DNA from: Canna indica
Lineage: Eukaryota; Streptophyta; Magnoliopsida; Zingiberales; Cannaceae
Reading direction: 5' to 3'
Length of the DNA stretch: 64,000 nt
Assembly: GCA_034359265.1 (NCBI GenBank)
Contig: CP136897.1
Coordinates: 30,553,501 to 30,617,500, forward strand
Positions 45,158 through 57,349 of the stretch are shown piece after piece. The position numbers and the translations under genes are program-made. Below the pieces are notes generated by a model. The model had not been told where the DNA came from and searched no databases. It saw nothing but the letters and a program-made list of their open reading frames with translations. How positions within the stretch are numbered: position 1 is the first letter of the stretch; every line of letters begins with the position of its first letter.

Positions 45158-45274
45158 GGTGCAACACGAGGACTTCCGAAGGGGTCACCCATCCTAGTAC
45201 CACTCTCGCGCAAGCACGCTTAACTTCGGAGTTCTAATGGGATCCGGTGCGTTAGTGCTAGTATGATCGCACCC
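45158..45274 (-). rRNA. 5S rRNA: 5S rRNA gene, copy 94 (class II)
   Basis: Same gene as copy 60, including C39T. Confidence 0.95.
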
Positions 45275-45645
45275 GTCATGCACTTCTGATCGTCGGCTAA
45301 TAAGGGTGAGCATCCGAGGGACAACTCGGGGTCATTTTCTTCGTCTCTTCGCGCGCGTTTCAGCGCCACGTGAAAAGCTGGAATCGGACAATAATGCACG
45401 TAGTTACGCCCGTTTTAAACGAAAAATAATAATTGAAATGTCATTTTTCTTATTTATTTACAAATTTTAATTTTTCGGGTCGGTTGGTCGATCGAGCCGG
45501 CCGTAGAGGTTGCGATTGGCCCCGCGCGGGCGACGGACAGCCAAATTTTATGGCGACGACGTCGTCCGTCCTTAACGATTGGTTAGAAAGATTGGTAGTA
45601 AAAAAAATGATCTCGTCGTGCAATCAAATAGGTAGTAAAAAAATC

Positions 45646-45762
45646 GGTGCAACACAAGGACTTCCCAGGGGGTCACCCATCCTAGTACTACTCTCGATCA
45701 AGCACGCTTAAGTTCGAAGTTTTGATGGGATCCGGTGCGTTAGTGCTGGTATGATCGCACCC
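45646..45762 (-). rRNA. 5S rRNA: 5S rRNA gene, copy 95
   Basis: Same gene as copy 61, now at an offset of 16347 bp because of the extra unit. Confidence 0.92.
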
Positions 45763-46129
45763 ATCATGCAATTCTGATCATCGGCTAATAAGGGTCAGCG
45801 TCCGAGGGACAGCTCGGGGTCATTTTCTTCGTCTCTTCGCGCGCCTTTCAGCGCCACGTGTAAAGCTAAAATCGAACAATAATGCACGTAGTTACGCCCG
45901 TTTTAAACGAAAAATAATAATTGAAATGTTATTTTTCTTATTTATTTACAAATTTTAATTTTTCGGGTCGGTAGGTCGATCGAGCCGGCCGTAGAGGTTG
46001 CGGGGGGCCCCGCGCGGGCGAACGACAGCCAAATTTTATGGCGACGACGCCGTCCGTCCTCAACGTTTGCTTAGAAAGATTGGTAAAAAAATGATCTCGT
46101 CGTGCAATCAAATAGGTAGTAAAAAAAAA

Positions 46130-46246
46130 GGTGCAACACGAGGACTTCCCAGGGGGTCACCCATCCTAGTACTACTCTCGATCAAGCACGCTTAAGTTCG
46201 AAGTTTTGATGGGATCCGGTGCGTTAGTGCTGGTATGATCGCACCC
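46130..46246 (-). rRNA. 5S rRNA: 5S rRNA gene, copy 96
   Basis: Copy 62 lineage without G58A. Confidence 0.93.
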
Positions 46247-46614
46247 ATCATGCAATTCTGATCGTCGGCTAATAAGGGTCAGCGTCCGAGGGACAGCTCG
46301 GGGTCATTTTCTTCGTCTCTTCTCGCGCCTTTCAGTGCCACGTGAAAAGCTAAAATCGGACAATAATGCACGGAGTTACGCCCGTTTTAAACGAAAAATA
46401 ATAATTGAAATGTTATTTTTCTTATTTAATTAAAATTTTTAATTTTTCGGGTCGGTTGGTCGATCAAGCCAGCCGTAGAGGTTGCGGCGGGCCCCGCACG
46501 GGCCATCGACAGCCAAGATTTATGGCGACGACGTCGTCCGTCCTTAACGTTTGGTTAGAAAGATTGGTAAAAAAAATGATCTCGTCGTGCAATCAAATAG
46601 GTAGTAAAAAAAAA

Positions 46615-46731
46615 GGTGCAACGCGAGGACATCCCAGGGGGTCACCCATCCTAGTACTACTCTCGCCCAAGCACGCTTAACTTCGGAGTTCTGATGGGAT
46701 CCAGTGCGTTAGTGCTGGTATGATCGCACCC
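46615..46731 (-). rRNA. 5S rRNA: 5S rRNA gene, copy 97
   Basis: Same gene as copy 63 (T109C, A101T, C29T), with the same rearranged AT block. Confidence 0.95.
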
Positions 46732-46900
46732 GATATGCACTTCTGATCGTCCGCTAATAAGGGTGAGCATCCGAGGGAGAGTTCGGGGGTCATTTTCTTA
46801 GTCTCTTCGCGCGACTTTCAGCGCCACGTGAAAAGCTGAAATTGAACAATAATTCACGGAGTTACGCACGGTTTAAACGAAAAATAATAATTGAAATGTT

Positions 46901-46907
46901 ATTTTTC
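46901..46907. other. Spacer deletion scar, duplicate of 30554-30560
   Basis: Identical junction in the unit of copy 98, showing the deletion preceded the block duplication. Confidence 0.85.
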
Positions 46908-47061
46908 GGGTCGGTTGGTCGATCGAGCCGGACGTAGAGGTTGCGGCGGGCGATCGACAGCCAAATTTTATGGCGACGACGTCGTCCGTCCTTAATGTTT
47001 GGTTAGAAAGATTGGTAAAAAAATGATCTCGTCGTGCAATCAAATAGGTAGTAAAAAAACA

Positions 47062-47178
47062 AGTTCAACACGAGGACTTCCGGGAGGGTCACCCATCCTA
47101 GTACTACTCTCGCCCAAGAACGCTTAACTTCGAAGTTCTGATGGGATCCGGTGCATTAGTGCTGCTATGATCGCACTC
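47062..47178 (-). rRNA. 5S rRNA: 5S rRNA gene, copy 98 (diverged)
   Basis: Copy 64 sequence without C34G; shares its 27-bp spacer loss. Confidence 0.89.
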
Positions 47179-47548
47179 AATATGCACTTCTGATCGTCGT
47201 CTAATAAGGGTGAGCGTCCGAGGGAGAGTTCGGGGGTCATCTTCTTCGTCTCTTCACGCGCCTTTCAGCGCCACGTGAAAAGCTAAAATCGGACAATAAT
47301 GCACGGGGTTATGCCCGTTTTAAATGAAAAATAATAATTGAAATGTTATTTTTCTTATTTATTTACAAATTTTAATTTTTCGGGTCGGTCGGTCGATCAA
47401 GCCGGCCGTAGAGGTTGCGGCGGGCCCCGCGCGGGCGATCGACAGCCAAATTTTATGGCGACGACGTCGTCCGTCCTTAACGTTTGGTTAGAAAGATTGG
47501 TAAAAAAAAATGATCTCGTCGTGCAATCAAATAGGTAGTAAAAAAAAA

Positions 47549-47665
47549 GGTGCAACACGAGGACTTCCCAGGGGTTCACCCATCCTAGTACTACTCTCGC
47601 CCAAGCACGCTTAACTTCGGATTACTGATGGGATCCGGTGCGTTAGTGCTGGTATGATCGCACCC
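47549..47665 (-). rRNA. 5S rRNA: 5S rRNA gene, copy 99
   Basis: C91A, C44A, A42T; counterpart of copy 65. Confidence 0.94.
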
Positions 47666-48033
47666 GATATTCACTTCTCATCGTCGGCTAATAAGGGTGA
47701 GCGTCCGAGGGACAACTCAAGGTCATTTTCTTCGTCTCTTCGCGCGCCTTTCATTGCCACGTGAAAAGCTAAAATCGGACAATAATGCACGGAGTTACGC
47801 CCGTTTTAAACGAAAAATAATAATTGAAATGTTATTTATCTTATTTGTTTACAAATTTTAATTTTTCGGGTCAGTTGGTCGATCGAGCCGGCCTTAGAGG
47901 TTGCGGCGGGCCCCGCGCGGGCGATCGACAGCCAAATTTTATGGCGACGACGTCGTCCGTCCTTAACGTTTGGTTAGAAAGATTGGTAAAAAAAATGATC
48001 TCGTCGTGCAATCAAATAGGTAGTAAAAAAAAA

Positions 48034-48150
48034 GGTGCAACACGAGGACTTCCCAGGGGGTCACCCATCCTTGTACTACTCTCGCCCAAGCACGCTTAAC
48101 TTCTGAGTACTGATGGGATCAGGTGCGTTAGTGCTGGTATGATCGCACCC
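48034..48150 (-). rRNA. 5S rRNA: 5S rRNA gene, copy 100
   Basis: T79A, C47A, A42T, G30T; counterpart of copy 66. Confidence 0.95.
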
Positions 48151-48518
48151 GATATGCACTTCTGATCGTCGGCTAATAAGGGTGAGCGTCCGAGGGACAA
48201 CTCAAGGTCATTTTCTTCGTCTCTTCGCGCGCCTTTCAGCGCCACGTGAAAAGCTAAAATCGGACAATAATGCACGGAGTTACGCCCATTTTAAACGAAA
48301 AATAATAATTGAAATGTTATTTATCTTATTTGTTTACAAATTTTAATTTTTTGGGTCGATTGGTCGATCTAGCCGGCCGTAGAGGTTGCGGCGGGCCCCG
48401 CGCGGGCGATCGATAGCCAAATTTTATGGCGACGATGTCGTCCGTCCTTAACGTTTGGTTAGAAAGATTGGTAAAAAAAATGATCTCGTCGTGCAATTAA
48501 ATAGGTAGTAAAAAAAAA

Positions 48519-48635
48519 GGTGCAACACGAGGACTTCCCAAGGGGTCACATATCCTAGTACTACTCTCGCCCATGCACGCTTAACTTTGGAGTTCTGATG
48601 GGATCCGGTGCGTTAGTGCTGGTATGATCGCACTC
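48519..48635 (-). rRNA. 5S rRNA: 5S rRNA gene, copy 101
   Basis: C95T, G86T, G85A, T62A, G48A, G2A; counterpart of copy 68. Confidence 0.92.
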
Positions 48636-49004
48636 GATATGCACTTCTGAACGTCGGCTAATAAGGGTGAGCGTCCGAGGGAGAGTTCGGGGGTCATTTT
48701 CTTCGTCTCTTCCCGTGCCTTTCAGCGCCACGTGAAAAGCTAAAATCGGACAATAATGCACGGAGTTACGCCCGTTTTAAACGAGCAATAATAATTGAAA
48801 TGTTATTTTTCTTATTTGTTTACAAATTTTAATTTTTCGGGTCGGTTGTTCGATCGAGCCGGCCGTAGAGGTTGCGTAGGGCCCCGCGCGGGCGATCGAC
48901 AGATAAATTTTATGGCGACGACGTCGTCCGTCCTTAACGTTTGGTTAGAAAGATTGGTAAAAAAAATGATCTCGTCGTGCAATCAAATAGGTAGTAAAAA
49001 AAAA

Positions 49005-49121
49005 GGTGCAACACGAGGACTTCCCAGGGGGTCACCAATCCTAGTACTACTCTCGCCCAAGCACGCTTAACTTCGGAGTTTTGATGGGATCCGGTGCGTT
49101 AGTGCTGCTATGATCGCACCC
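49005..49121 (-). rRNA. 5S rRNA: 5S rRNA gene, copy 102
   Basis: Same gene as copy 69. Confidence 0.94.
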
Positions 49122-49489
49122 ATCATGCACTTCTGATAGTCGGCTAATAAGGGTGAGCGTCCGAGGGACAGCTCAGGGTCATTTTCTTCGTCTGTTCGCG
49201 CGCCTTTCAGCGCCACGTGAAAAGCTGAAATCGGACAATAATGCACGGAGTTACGCCCGTTTTAAACGAAAAATAATAATTGAAATGTTATTTTTCTTAT
49301 TTATTTACAAATTTTAATTCTTCGGGTCGGTTGGTCGATCGAGCCGACAGTAGAGGTTGCGGCGGGCCCCGCGCGGGCGATCGACACCCAAGATTTATGG
49401 CGACGACGTCGTCCGTCCATAACGTTTGGTTAGAAAGATTGGTAAAAAAAATGATCTCGTCGTGCAATCAAATAGGTAGTAAAAAAAAA

Positions 49490-49606
49490 GGTGCAACGCG
49501 AGGACTTCCCAAGGGGTCACCCATCCTAGTACTACTCTCGCCCAAGCACCCTTAACTTCGGAGTTCTGATGGGATCCGGTGCGTTAGTGCTGGTATGATC
49601 ACACCC
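49490..49606 (-). rRNA. 5S rRNA: 5S rRNA gene, copy 103
   Basis: Same gene as copy 70. Confidence 0.94.
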
Positions 49607-49975
49607 GATATGCACTTCTGATCGTCGGCTAATAAGGGTGAGCGTCCGAGGGAGAGTTCGGGGGTCATTTTCTGTGTCTCTTTGCGCGCCTTTCAGCACC
49701 ACGTGAAAAGCTAAAATCGGACAATAATGCACGGAGTTACGCCCGTTTTAAATGAAAAATAATAATTGAAATTTTATTTTTCTTATTTATTTACAAATTT
49801 TAATTTTTCGGGTCGATTGGTCGATCGAACTGGCCGTAGAGGTTGCGGCGGGCCCCGCGCGGGCGATCGACAGCCAAATTTTATGGCGACGATGTCGTCC
49901 GTCCTTAACGTTTGGTTAGAAAGATTGGTAAAAAAAATGATGTCGTCGTGCAATCAAATAGGTAGTAAAAGAAAA

Positions 49976-50092
49976 AGTGCAACGCGAGGACTTCCCAAGG
50001 GCTCACCCATCCTAGTACCACTCTCGCGCAAGCACGCTTAACTTCGGAGTTCTGATGGGATCCGGAGCGTTAGTGCTAGTATGATCGCACCC
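49976..50092 (-). rRNA. 5S rRNA: 5S rRNA gene, copy 104 (class II)
   Basis: Class II with C117T, T109C, C91G, A27T, C15T. T-run TTTTTCTTTT as in the copy 45 lineage, but the gene body differs, so it is mosaic. Confidence 0.93.
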
Positions 50093-50460
50093 GTCATGCA
50101 CTTTTGATCGTCGGCTAATAAGGGTGAGCGTCCGAGGGACAACACGAGGTCATTTTCATCGTCTCTTCGCGTCCCTTTCAGCACCTCGTGAAAAGCTGAA
50201 ATCGGACAATAATGCACGGAGTTACGCCCGTTATCAACGAAAAATAATAATTGAAATGTTATTTTTCTTATTTATTTAGAAATTTTAATTTTTCAGGTCG
50301 GTTGATCGATCGAGCCGACAGTAGAGGTTGCGGCGGGGCGCGCGCGGGCGATCGACAGCCAAGATTTATGGCGACGACGTCGTCCGTCCTTAACGTTTGG
50401 TTAGAAAGATTGGTAAAAAAAATGATCTCGTCGTGCAATCAAATAGGTAGTAAAAAAAAA

Positions 50461-50577
50461 GGTGCAACGCGAGGACTTCCCAAGGGGTCACCCATCCTAG
50501 TACTACTCTCGCCCAAGCACCCTTAACTTCGGAGTTCTGATGGGATCCGGTGCGTTAGTGCTAGTATGATCGCACCC
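50461..50577 (-). rRNA. 5S rRNA: 5S rRNA gene, copy 105
   Basis: T109C, C95T, C57G, C15T. The upstream motif has lost CACGTG (CTCGAGAAAAG at about 50670). Confidence 0.95.
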
Positions 50578-50945
50578 GTCATGCACTTTTGATTGTCGGC
50601 TAATAAGGGTGAGCGTCCGAGGGACAACTCGGGGTCATTTTCTGCGTCCCTTCGCGTGCCTTTCAGCGCCTCGAGAAAAGCTGAAATCGGACAATAATGC
50701 ACGGAGTTACGCCCGTCTCAAACGAAAAATAATAATTGAAATGTTATTTTTCTTATTTATTTACAAATTTTAATTTTTTGGGTCGGTTGGTCGATCGAGC
50801 CGGCAGTAGAGGTTGCGGCGGGCCCCGCGCGGGCGATCGACAGCCAAGATTTATGGCGACGACGTCGTCCGTCCTTAACGTTTGGTTAGAAAGATTGGTA
50901 AAAAAAATGATCTCGTCGTGCAATCAAATAGGTAGTAAAAAAAAA

Positions 50946-51062
50946 GGTGCAACGCGAGGACTTCCCAAGGGGTCACCCATCCTAGTACTACTCTCGCCCA
51001 AGCACCCTTAACTTCGGAGTTCTGATGGGATCCGGTGCGTTAGTGCTAGTATGATCGCGCCC
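50946..51062 (-). rRNA. 5S rRNA: 5S rRNA gene, copy 106
   Basis: Copy 105 sequence plus T4C in helix I. Confidence 0.95.
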
Positions 51063-51431
51063 GTCATGCACTTTTGATTGTCGGCTAATAAGGGTGAGCG
51101 TCCGAGGGAGAGTTCGGGGGTCATTTTCTTCGTCTCTTTGCGCACCTTTCAGCGCCACGTGAAAAGCTAAAATCAGACAATAATGCACGGAGTTACGCCC
51201 GTTTTAAATGAAAAATAATAATTGAAATGTTATTTTTCTTATTTATTTACAAATTTTAATTTTTTGGGTCGGTTGGTCGATCGAGCCGGCCGTAGAGGTT
51301 GCGGCGGACCCCGCGCGGGCGATCGACAGCCAAATTTTATGGCGACGATGTCATCCGTCCTTAACGTTTGGTTAGAAAGATTGGTAAAAAAAATGATCTC
51401 GTCGTGCAATCAAATAGGTAGTAAAAAAAAA

Positions 51432-51548
51432 GGTGCAACGCGAGGACTTCCCAAGGGGTCACCCATCCTAGTACTACTCTCGCCCAAGCACCCTTAACTT
51501 CGGAGTTCTGATGGGATCCGGTGCGTTAGTGCTAGTATGATCGCACCG
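51432..51548 (-). rRNA. 5S rRNA: 5S rRNA gene, copy 107
   Basis: Copy 105 sequence plus G1C at the start nucleotide. Confidence 0.94.
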
Positions 51549-51917
51549 GTCATGCACTTTTGATTGTCGGCTAATAAGGGTGAGCGTCCGAGGGAGAGTT
51601 CGAGGGTCATTTTCTTCGTCTCTTTGCGCACCTTTCAGCGCCACGTGAAAAGCTGAAATCGGACAATAATGCACCGAGTTACGCCCGTCTCAAACGAAAA
51701 ATAATAATTGAAATGTTATTTTTCTTATTTATTTACAAATTTTAATTTTTCGGGTCGGTTGGTCGATATAGCCGGCCGTAGAGGTTGCGGCGGGCCCCGC
51801 GCGGGCGATCGACAGCCAAATTTTATGGCGACGATGTCGTCCGTCCTTAATGTTTGGTTAGAAAGATTGGTAAAAAAAATGATCTCGTCGTGCAATCAAA
51901 TAGGTAGTAAAAAAAAA

Positions 51918-52034
51918 GGTGCAACGCGAGGACTTCCCAAGGGGTCACCCATCCTAGTACCACTCTCGCGCAAGCACACTTAACTTCGGAGTTCTTATGG
52001 GATCCGGTGCGTTAGTGCTAGTATGATCGCACCC
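51918..52034 (-). rRNA. 5S rRNA: 5S rRNA gene, copy 108 (class II)
   Basis: Class II with T109C, C57T, C39A, C15T. Confidence 0.94.
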
Positions 52035-52401
52035 GTCATGCACTTCTGATCGTCGGCTAATAAGGGTGAGCGTCCGAGGGACAACTCGGGGTCATTTTCT
52101 TCGTCTCTTCGCGTGCCATTCAGCGCCACGTGAAAAGCTGAAATCGGACAATAATGCACGGAGTTACGCCCGTTTTAAACGAAAAATAATAATTGAAATG
52201 TTATTTTTCTTATTTATTTACAAATTTTAATTTTTCAGGTCGGTTGGTCGATCGAGCCGGCCGTAGAGGTTGCGGCGGGCCCCGCGCGGGCAATCGACAG
52301 CCAAGATTTATGACGACGACGTCGTCCGTCCTTAACGTTTGGTTAGAAAGATTGGTAAAAAAATGATCTCGTCGTGCAATCAAATAGGTAGTAAAAAAAC
52401 A

Positions 52402-52517
52402 AGTGCAGCACGAGGACTTCCCAGGGGTCACCCATCCTAGTACTACTCTCGCCCACGCATGCTTAACTTCGGAGTTCAAATGGGATCCGGTGCGTTAGTG
52501 CTAGTATGATCGCACCG
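52402..52517 (-). rRNA. 5S rRNA: 5S rRNA gene, copy 109 (1-bp deletion)
   Basis: 116 bp: one C lost from the C-run at RNA 91-95. Also C117T, T111C, T62G, G58A, A40T, C39T, C15T, G1C. The T-run is displaced by TTG. Confidence 0.9.
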
Positions 52518-52885
52518 GTCATGCACTTTTGATCGTCGGCTAATAAGGGTGAGCGTCCGAGGGACAACTCGGGGTCATTTTCTTCGTCTCTTCGCGTGCC
52601 TTTCAGCGCCTCGTGAAAAGCTGAAATCGGACAATAATGAACGGAGTTACGCCCGTTTTAAACGAAAAATAATAATTGAAATGTTATTTTTCTTATTTAT
52701 TTACAAATTTTAATTTTTCGGGTCGGTTGGTCGATCGAGCCGGCAGTAGAGGTTGCGGCGGGCCCCGCGCGGGCGATCGACTGCCAAGATTTATTGTGAC
52801 GACGTCGTCCGTTCTTAACGTTTGGTTAGAAAGATTGGTAAAAAAAATGATCTCGTCGTGCAATCAAATAGGTAGTAAAAAAAAA

Positions 52886-53002
52886 GGTGCAACACGAGGA
52901 CTTCCGAAAGGGTCACACATCCTAGTACTATTCTCGCCCATGCACGCTTAACTTCGGAGTTCTGATGGGATCCGGTGCGTTAGTGCTGGTATGATCGCAC
53001 TC
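52886..53002 (-). rRNA. 5S rRNA: 5S rRNA gene, copy 110
   Basis: G97C, C95T, C94T, G86T, G72A, T62A, G2A. The upstream TTATTA is followed by a one-base loss (AATAAGGTGAG). Confidence 0.92.
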
Positions 53003-53369
53003 GATATGCACTTCTGATCGTCGGCTAATAAGGTGAGCGTCCGAGGGAGAGTTCGGGGGTCATTTTCTTCATCTCTTCGCGCGCCTTTCAGCGCCACGTG
53101 AAAAGATAAAATCGGACAGTAATGCACGGACTTACGCCCGTTTTAAACGAAAAATTTTAATTAAATGTTATTTTTCTTATTTATTTACAAATTTTAATTT
53201 TTCGGGTCGGTTAGTCGATCGAGCCGGCCGTAGAGGTTGCGGCGGGCCCCGCGCGGGCGATCGATAGCCAAATTTTATGGCGACGACGTCGTCCGTCCTT
53301 AACGTTTGGTTCGAAAGATTGGTAAAAAAAATGATCTCGTCGTGGAATCAAATAGGTAGTAAAAAAAAA

Positions 53370-53486
53370 GGTGCAACACGAGGACTTCCCAGGGGGTCAC
53401 CCATCCTAGTACTACTCTCGCCCAAGCACGCTTAACTTCGGATTTTTGAAGGGATCCGGTGCGTTAGTGTTGCTATGATCGTACCC
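53370..53486 (-). rRNA. 5S rRNA: 5S rRNA gene, copy 111
   Basis: C44A, G41A, A37T, G17A, C14G, G5A; gene markers shared with copy 116. Confidence 0.92.
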
Positions 53487-53853
53487 ATCATGCACTTTTG
53501 ATCGTCGGCTAATAAGGGTGAGCGTCCGAGGGACAACTCGGGGTCATTTTCTTCGTCTCTTCGCGTGCCTTTCAGCACCACGTGAAAAGCTGAAATCGGA
53601 CAATAATGCACGGAGTTACGCCCGTTTTAAACGAAAAATAATAATTGAAATGTTATTTTTCTTATTTATTTACAAATTTTAATTTTTCGGGTCGGTTGGT
53701 CAATCGAGCCGGCCGTAGAGGTTGCGGCGGGCCCCGCGCGGGCAATCGACAGCGAAGATTTATGACGACGACGTCGTCCGTCCTTAACGTTTGGTTAGAA
53801 AGATTGGTAAAAAAATGATCTCGTCGTGCAAGCAAATAGGTAGTAAAAAAACA

Positions 53854-53969
53854 AGTGCAGCACGAGGACTTCCCAGGGGTCACCCATCCTAGTACTACTC
53901 TCGCCCACGCACGCTTAACTTCGGAGTTCAGATGGGATCCGGTGCGTTAGTGCTAGTATGATCGCACCG
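53854..53969 (-). rRNA. 5S rRNA: 5S rRNA gene, copy 112 (1-bp deletion)
   Basis: Copy 109 lineage, 116 bp, without G58A and C39T; same as copy 118. Confidence 0.91.
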
Positions 53970-54337
53970 GTCATGCACTTTTGATCGTCGGCTAATAAGG
54001 GTGAGCGTCCGAGGGACAACTCGGGGTCATTTTCTTCGTCTCTTCGCGTGCCTTTCAGCGCCTCGTGAAAAGCTGAAATCGGACAATAATGAACGGAGTT
54101 ACGCCCGTTTTAAACGAAAAATAATAATTGAAATGTTATTTTTCTTATTTATTTACAAATTTTAATTTTTCGGGTTTGTTGGTCGATCGAGCCGGCAGTA
54201 GAGGTTGCGGCGGGCCCCGCGCGGGCGATCGACAGCCAAGATTTATTGGGACGACGTCGTCCGTTCTTAACGTTTGGTTAGAAAGATTGGTAAAAAAAAT
54301 GATCTCGTCGTGCAATCAAATAGGTAGTAAAAAAAAA

Positions 54338-54454
54338 GGTGCAACACGAGGACTTCCGAAGGGGTCTCACATCCTAGTACTACTCTCGCCCATGCACGCT
54401 TAACTTCGGAGTTCTGATGGGATCCGGTGCGTTACTGCTGGTATGATCGCACTC
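54338..54454 (-). rRNA. 5S rRNA: 5S rRNA gene, copy 113
   Basis: G97C, C95T, T88A, G86T, T62A, C20G, G2A; box C is altered. Confidence 0.92.
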
Positions 54455-54821
54455 GATATGCACTTCTGATCATCGGCTAATAAGGTGAGCGTCCGAGGGA
54501 GAGTTCGGGGGTCATTTTCTTCGTCTCTTCGCGTGCCTTTCAGCGCCACGTGAAAAGCTGAAATCGGACAATAATGCACGGAGTTACGCCCGTTTTAAAC
54601 GAAAAATAATAATTGAAATGTTATTTTTCTTATTTATTTACAAATTTTAATTTTTCGGGTCGGTTGGTCGATCGAGCCGGCCGTAGAGGTTGCGGCGGGC
54701 CCCGCGCGGGCGATCGACAGCCAAGATTTATGACGACGACGTCGTCCGTCCTTAACGTTTGGTTAGAAAGATTGGTAAAAAAATGATCTCGTCGTGCAAT
54801 CAAATAGGTAGTAAAAAAACA

Positions 54822-54936
54822 AGTGCAGCACGAGGACTTCCCAGGGGTCACCATCCTAGTACTACTCTCGCCCACGCACGCTTAACTTCGGAGTTCAGAT
54901 GGGATCCGGTGCGTTAGTGCTAGTATGATCGCACCG
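54822..54936 (-). rRNA. 5S rRNA: 5S rRNA gene, copy 114 (2-bp deletion)
   Basis: 115 bp: the copy 112 deletion plus a second one-base loss in the box C G-run (GGATGGTGACC). Same as copy 125 apart from C28A there. Confidence 0.91.
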
Positions 54937-55304
54937 GTCATGCACTTCTGATCGTCGGCTAATAAGGGTGATCATCCGAAGGACAACTCGGGGTCATTTT
55001 CTTCGTCTCTTCACGTGCCTTTAAGCGCCACGTGAAAAGCTGAAATCGGACAATAATGCACGGAGTTACGCCCGTTTTAAACGAAAAATAATAATTGAAA
55101 TGTTATTTTTATTATTTATTTACAAATTTTAATTTTTCGGGTCGGTTGGTCGATCGAGCCAGCCGTAGAGGTTGCGGCGGGACCCGCGCGGGTGCTCGAC
55201 AGCCAAGATTTATGGCGACGACGTCGTCCTTCCTTAACGTTTGGTTAGAAAGATTGGTAAAAAAAATGATCTCGTCGTGCAATCAAATAGGTAGTAAAAA
55301 AAGA

Positions 55305-55421
55305 GGTGCAACACAAGGACTTCCCAAGGGGTCACCCATCCTAGTACCACTCTCGCGCAAGCACGCTTAACTTCGGAGTTCTGATGGGATCCGGTGCGTT
55401 AGTGCTTGTATGATCGCACCC
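55305..55421 (-). rRNA. 5S rRNA: 5S rRNA gene, copy 115 (class II)
   Basis: Class II with C107T and C15A. The T-run is interrupted close to the gene (CTCTTTTTT). Confidence 0.94.
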
Positions 55422-55788
55422 GTCATGCACTTCTGATCGTCGGCTAATAAGGGTGAGCGTCCGAGGGACAACTCGGGGTCATTTTCTTCGTCTCTTCGCG
55501 TGCCTTTCAGCGCCACGTGAAAAGCTGAAATCGGACAATAATGCACGGAGTTACGCCCGTTTTAAATGAAAAATAATAATTGAAATGTTTTTTTATTATT
55601 TATTTACAAATTTTAATTTTTCGGGTCTGTTGGTCGATCGAGCCGGCCGTAGAGGTTGCGGCGGGCCCCGCGCGGGAGATCGACAGCCAAGGTTTATGGC
55701 GACGAAGTTGTCCGTCCTTAACGTTTGGTTAGAAAGATTGGTAAAAAAAATGATCTCGTCGTGGAATCAAATAGGTAGTAAAAAAAAA

Positions 55789-55904
55789 GGTGCAACACGA
55801 GGACTTCCCAGGGGTCACCCATCCTAGTACTACTCTCGCCCAAGCACGCTTAACTTCGGATTTTTGAAGGGATCCGGTGCGTTAGTGTTGCTATGATCGC
55901 ACCC
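55789..55904 (-). rRNA. 5S rRNA: 5S rRNA gene, copy 116 (1-bp deletion)
   Basis: 116 bp: one C lost from RNA 91-95; C44A, G41A, A37T, G17A, C14G as in copy 111. Confidence 0.92.
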
Positions 55905-56264
55905 ATCATGCACTTCTGATCGTCGGCTAATAAGGGTGAGCGTCCGAGGGACAGCTCAGGGTCATTTTCTTCGTCCCTTCGCGCGCCTTTCAGCGCCACG
56001 TGAAAAGCTGAAATCGGACAATAATGCACGGAGTTACGCCCGTTTTAAACGAAAAATAATAATTGAAATGTTATTTTTCTTATTTATTTACAAATTTTAA
56101 TTTTTCGGGTCGATTGATCGATCGAGCCGGCAGTAGACGGGCCCCGCGTGGGCGATCGACAGCCAAGATTTATGGCGACGACGTCGTCCGTCCTTAACGT
56201 TTGGTTAGAAAGATTGGTAAAAAAAATGATCTCGTCGTGCAATCAAATAGGTAGTAAAAAAAAA

Positions 56265-56381
56265 GGTGCAACGCAAGGACTTCCCAAGGGGTCACCCATC
56301 CTAGTACTACTCTCGCCCAAGCACCCTTAACTTCGGAGTTCTGATGGGATCCGGTGCGTTAGTGCTAGTATGATCGCACCC
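56265..56381 (-). rRNA. 5S rRNA: 5S rRNA gene, copy 117
   Basis: T109C, C107T, C95T, C57G, C15T. The preceding spacer has lost 8 bp (GGTTGCGG) at about 56137. Confidence 0.94.
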
Positions 56382-56748
56382 GTCATGCACTTCTGATCGT
56401 CGGCTAATAAGGGTGAGCGTCCGAGGGACAACTCGGGGTCATTTTCTTCGTCTCTTAGCGTGCCATTCAGCGCCACGTGAAAAGCTGAAATCGGACAGTA
56501 ATGCACGGAGTTACGCCCGTTTTAAACGAAAAATAATAATTGAAATGTTATTTTTCTTATTTATTTACAAATTTTAATTTTTCGGGTCGGTTGGTCAATC
56601 GAGCCGGCCGTAGAGGTTGCGGCGGGCCCCGCGCGGGCAATCGACAGCGAAGATTTATGACGACGACGTCGTCCGTCCTTAACGTTTGGTTAGAAAGATT
56701 GGTAAAAAAATGATCTCGTCGTGCAATCAAATAGGTAGTAAAAAAACA

Positions 56749-56864
56749 AGTGCAGCACGAGGACTTCCCAGGGGTCACCCATCCTAGTACTACTCTCGCC
56801 CACGCACGCTTAACTTCGGAGTTCAGATGGGATCCGGTGCGTTAGTGCTAGTATGATCGCACCG
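56749..56864 (-). rRNA. 5S rRNA: 5S rRNA gene, copy 118 (1-bp deletion)
   Basis: Same gene as copy 112, 2895 bp away. Confidence 0.91.
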
Positions 56865-57232
56865 GTCATGCACTTTTGATCGTCGGCTAATAAGGGTGAG
56901 CGTCCGAGGGACAACTCGGGGTCATTTTCTTCGTCTCTTCGCGTGCCTTTCAGCGCCTCGTGAAAAGCTGAAATCGGACAATAATGAACGGAGTTACGCC
57001 CGTTTTAAACGAAAAATAATAATTGAAATGTTATTTTTCTTATTTATTTACAAATTTTAATTTTTCGGGTCGGTTGGTCGATCGAGCCGGCAGTAGAGGT
57101 TGCGGCGGGCCCCGCGCGGGCGATCGACAGCCAAGATTTATTCGGACGACGTCGTCCGATCTTAACGTTTGGTTAGAAAGATTGGTAAAAAAAATGATCT
57201 CGTCGTGCAATCAAATAGGTAATAAAAAAAAA

Positions 57233-57349
57233 GGTGCAACATGAGGACTTCCGAAGGGGTCACACATCCTAGTACTACTCTCGCCCATGCACGCTTAACT
57301 TCGGAGTTCTGATGGGATCCGTTGCGTTACTGCTGGTATGATCGCACTC
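57233..57349 (-). rRNA. 5S rRNA: 5S rRNA gene, copy 119
   Basis: G108A, G97C, C95T, G86T, T62A, C28A, C20G, G2A; counterpart of copy 113. Confidence 0.91.

Larger units (their letters stand above)
26870..50577. repeat. Large duplicated blocks about 15.86 kb apart
   Basis: Copies 56-60 match 89-93 at 15859-15862 bp. Copies 61-66 match 95-100 at 16347-16349 bp, after one added unit. Copies 68-72 match 101-105 at 15864 bp, after loss of the counterpart of copy 67. The two arms are about 26.7-34.7 kb and 42.5-50.6 kb. Confidence 0.87.
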
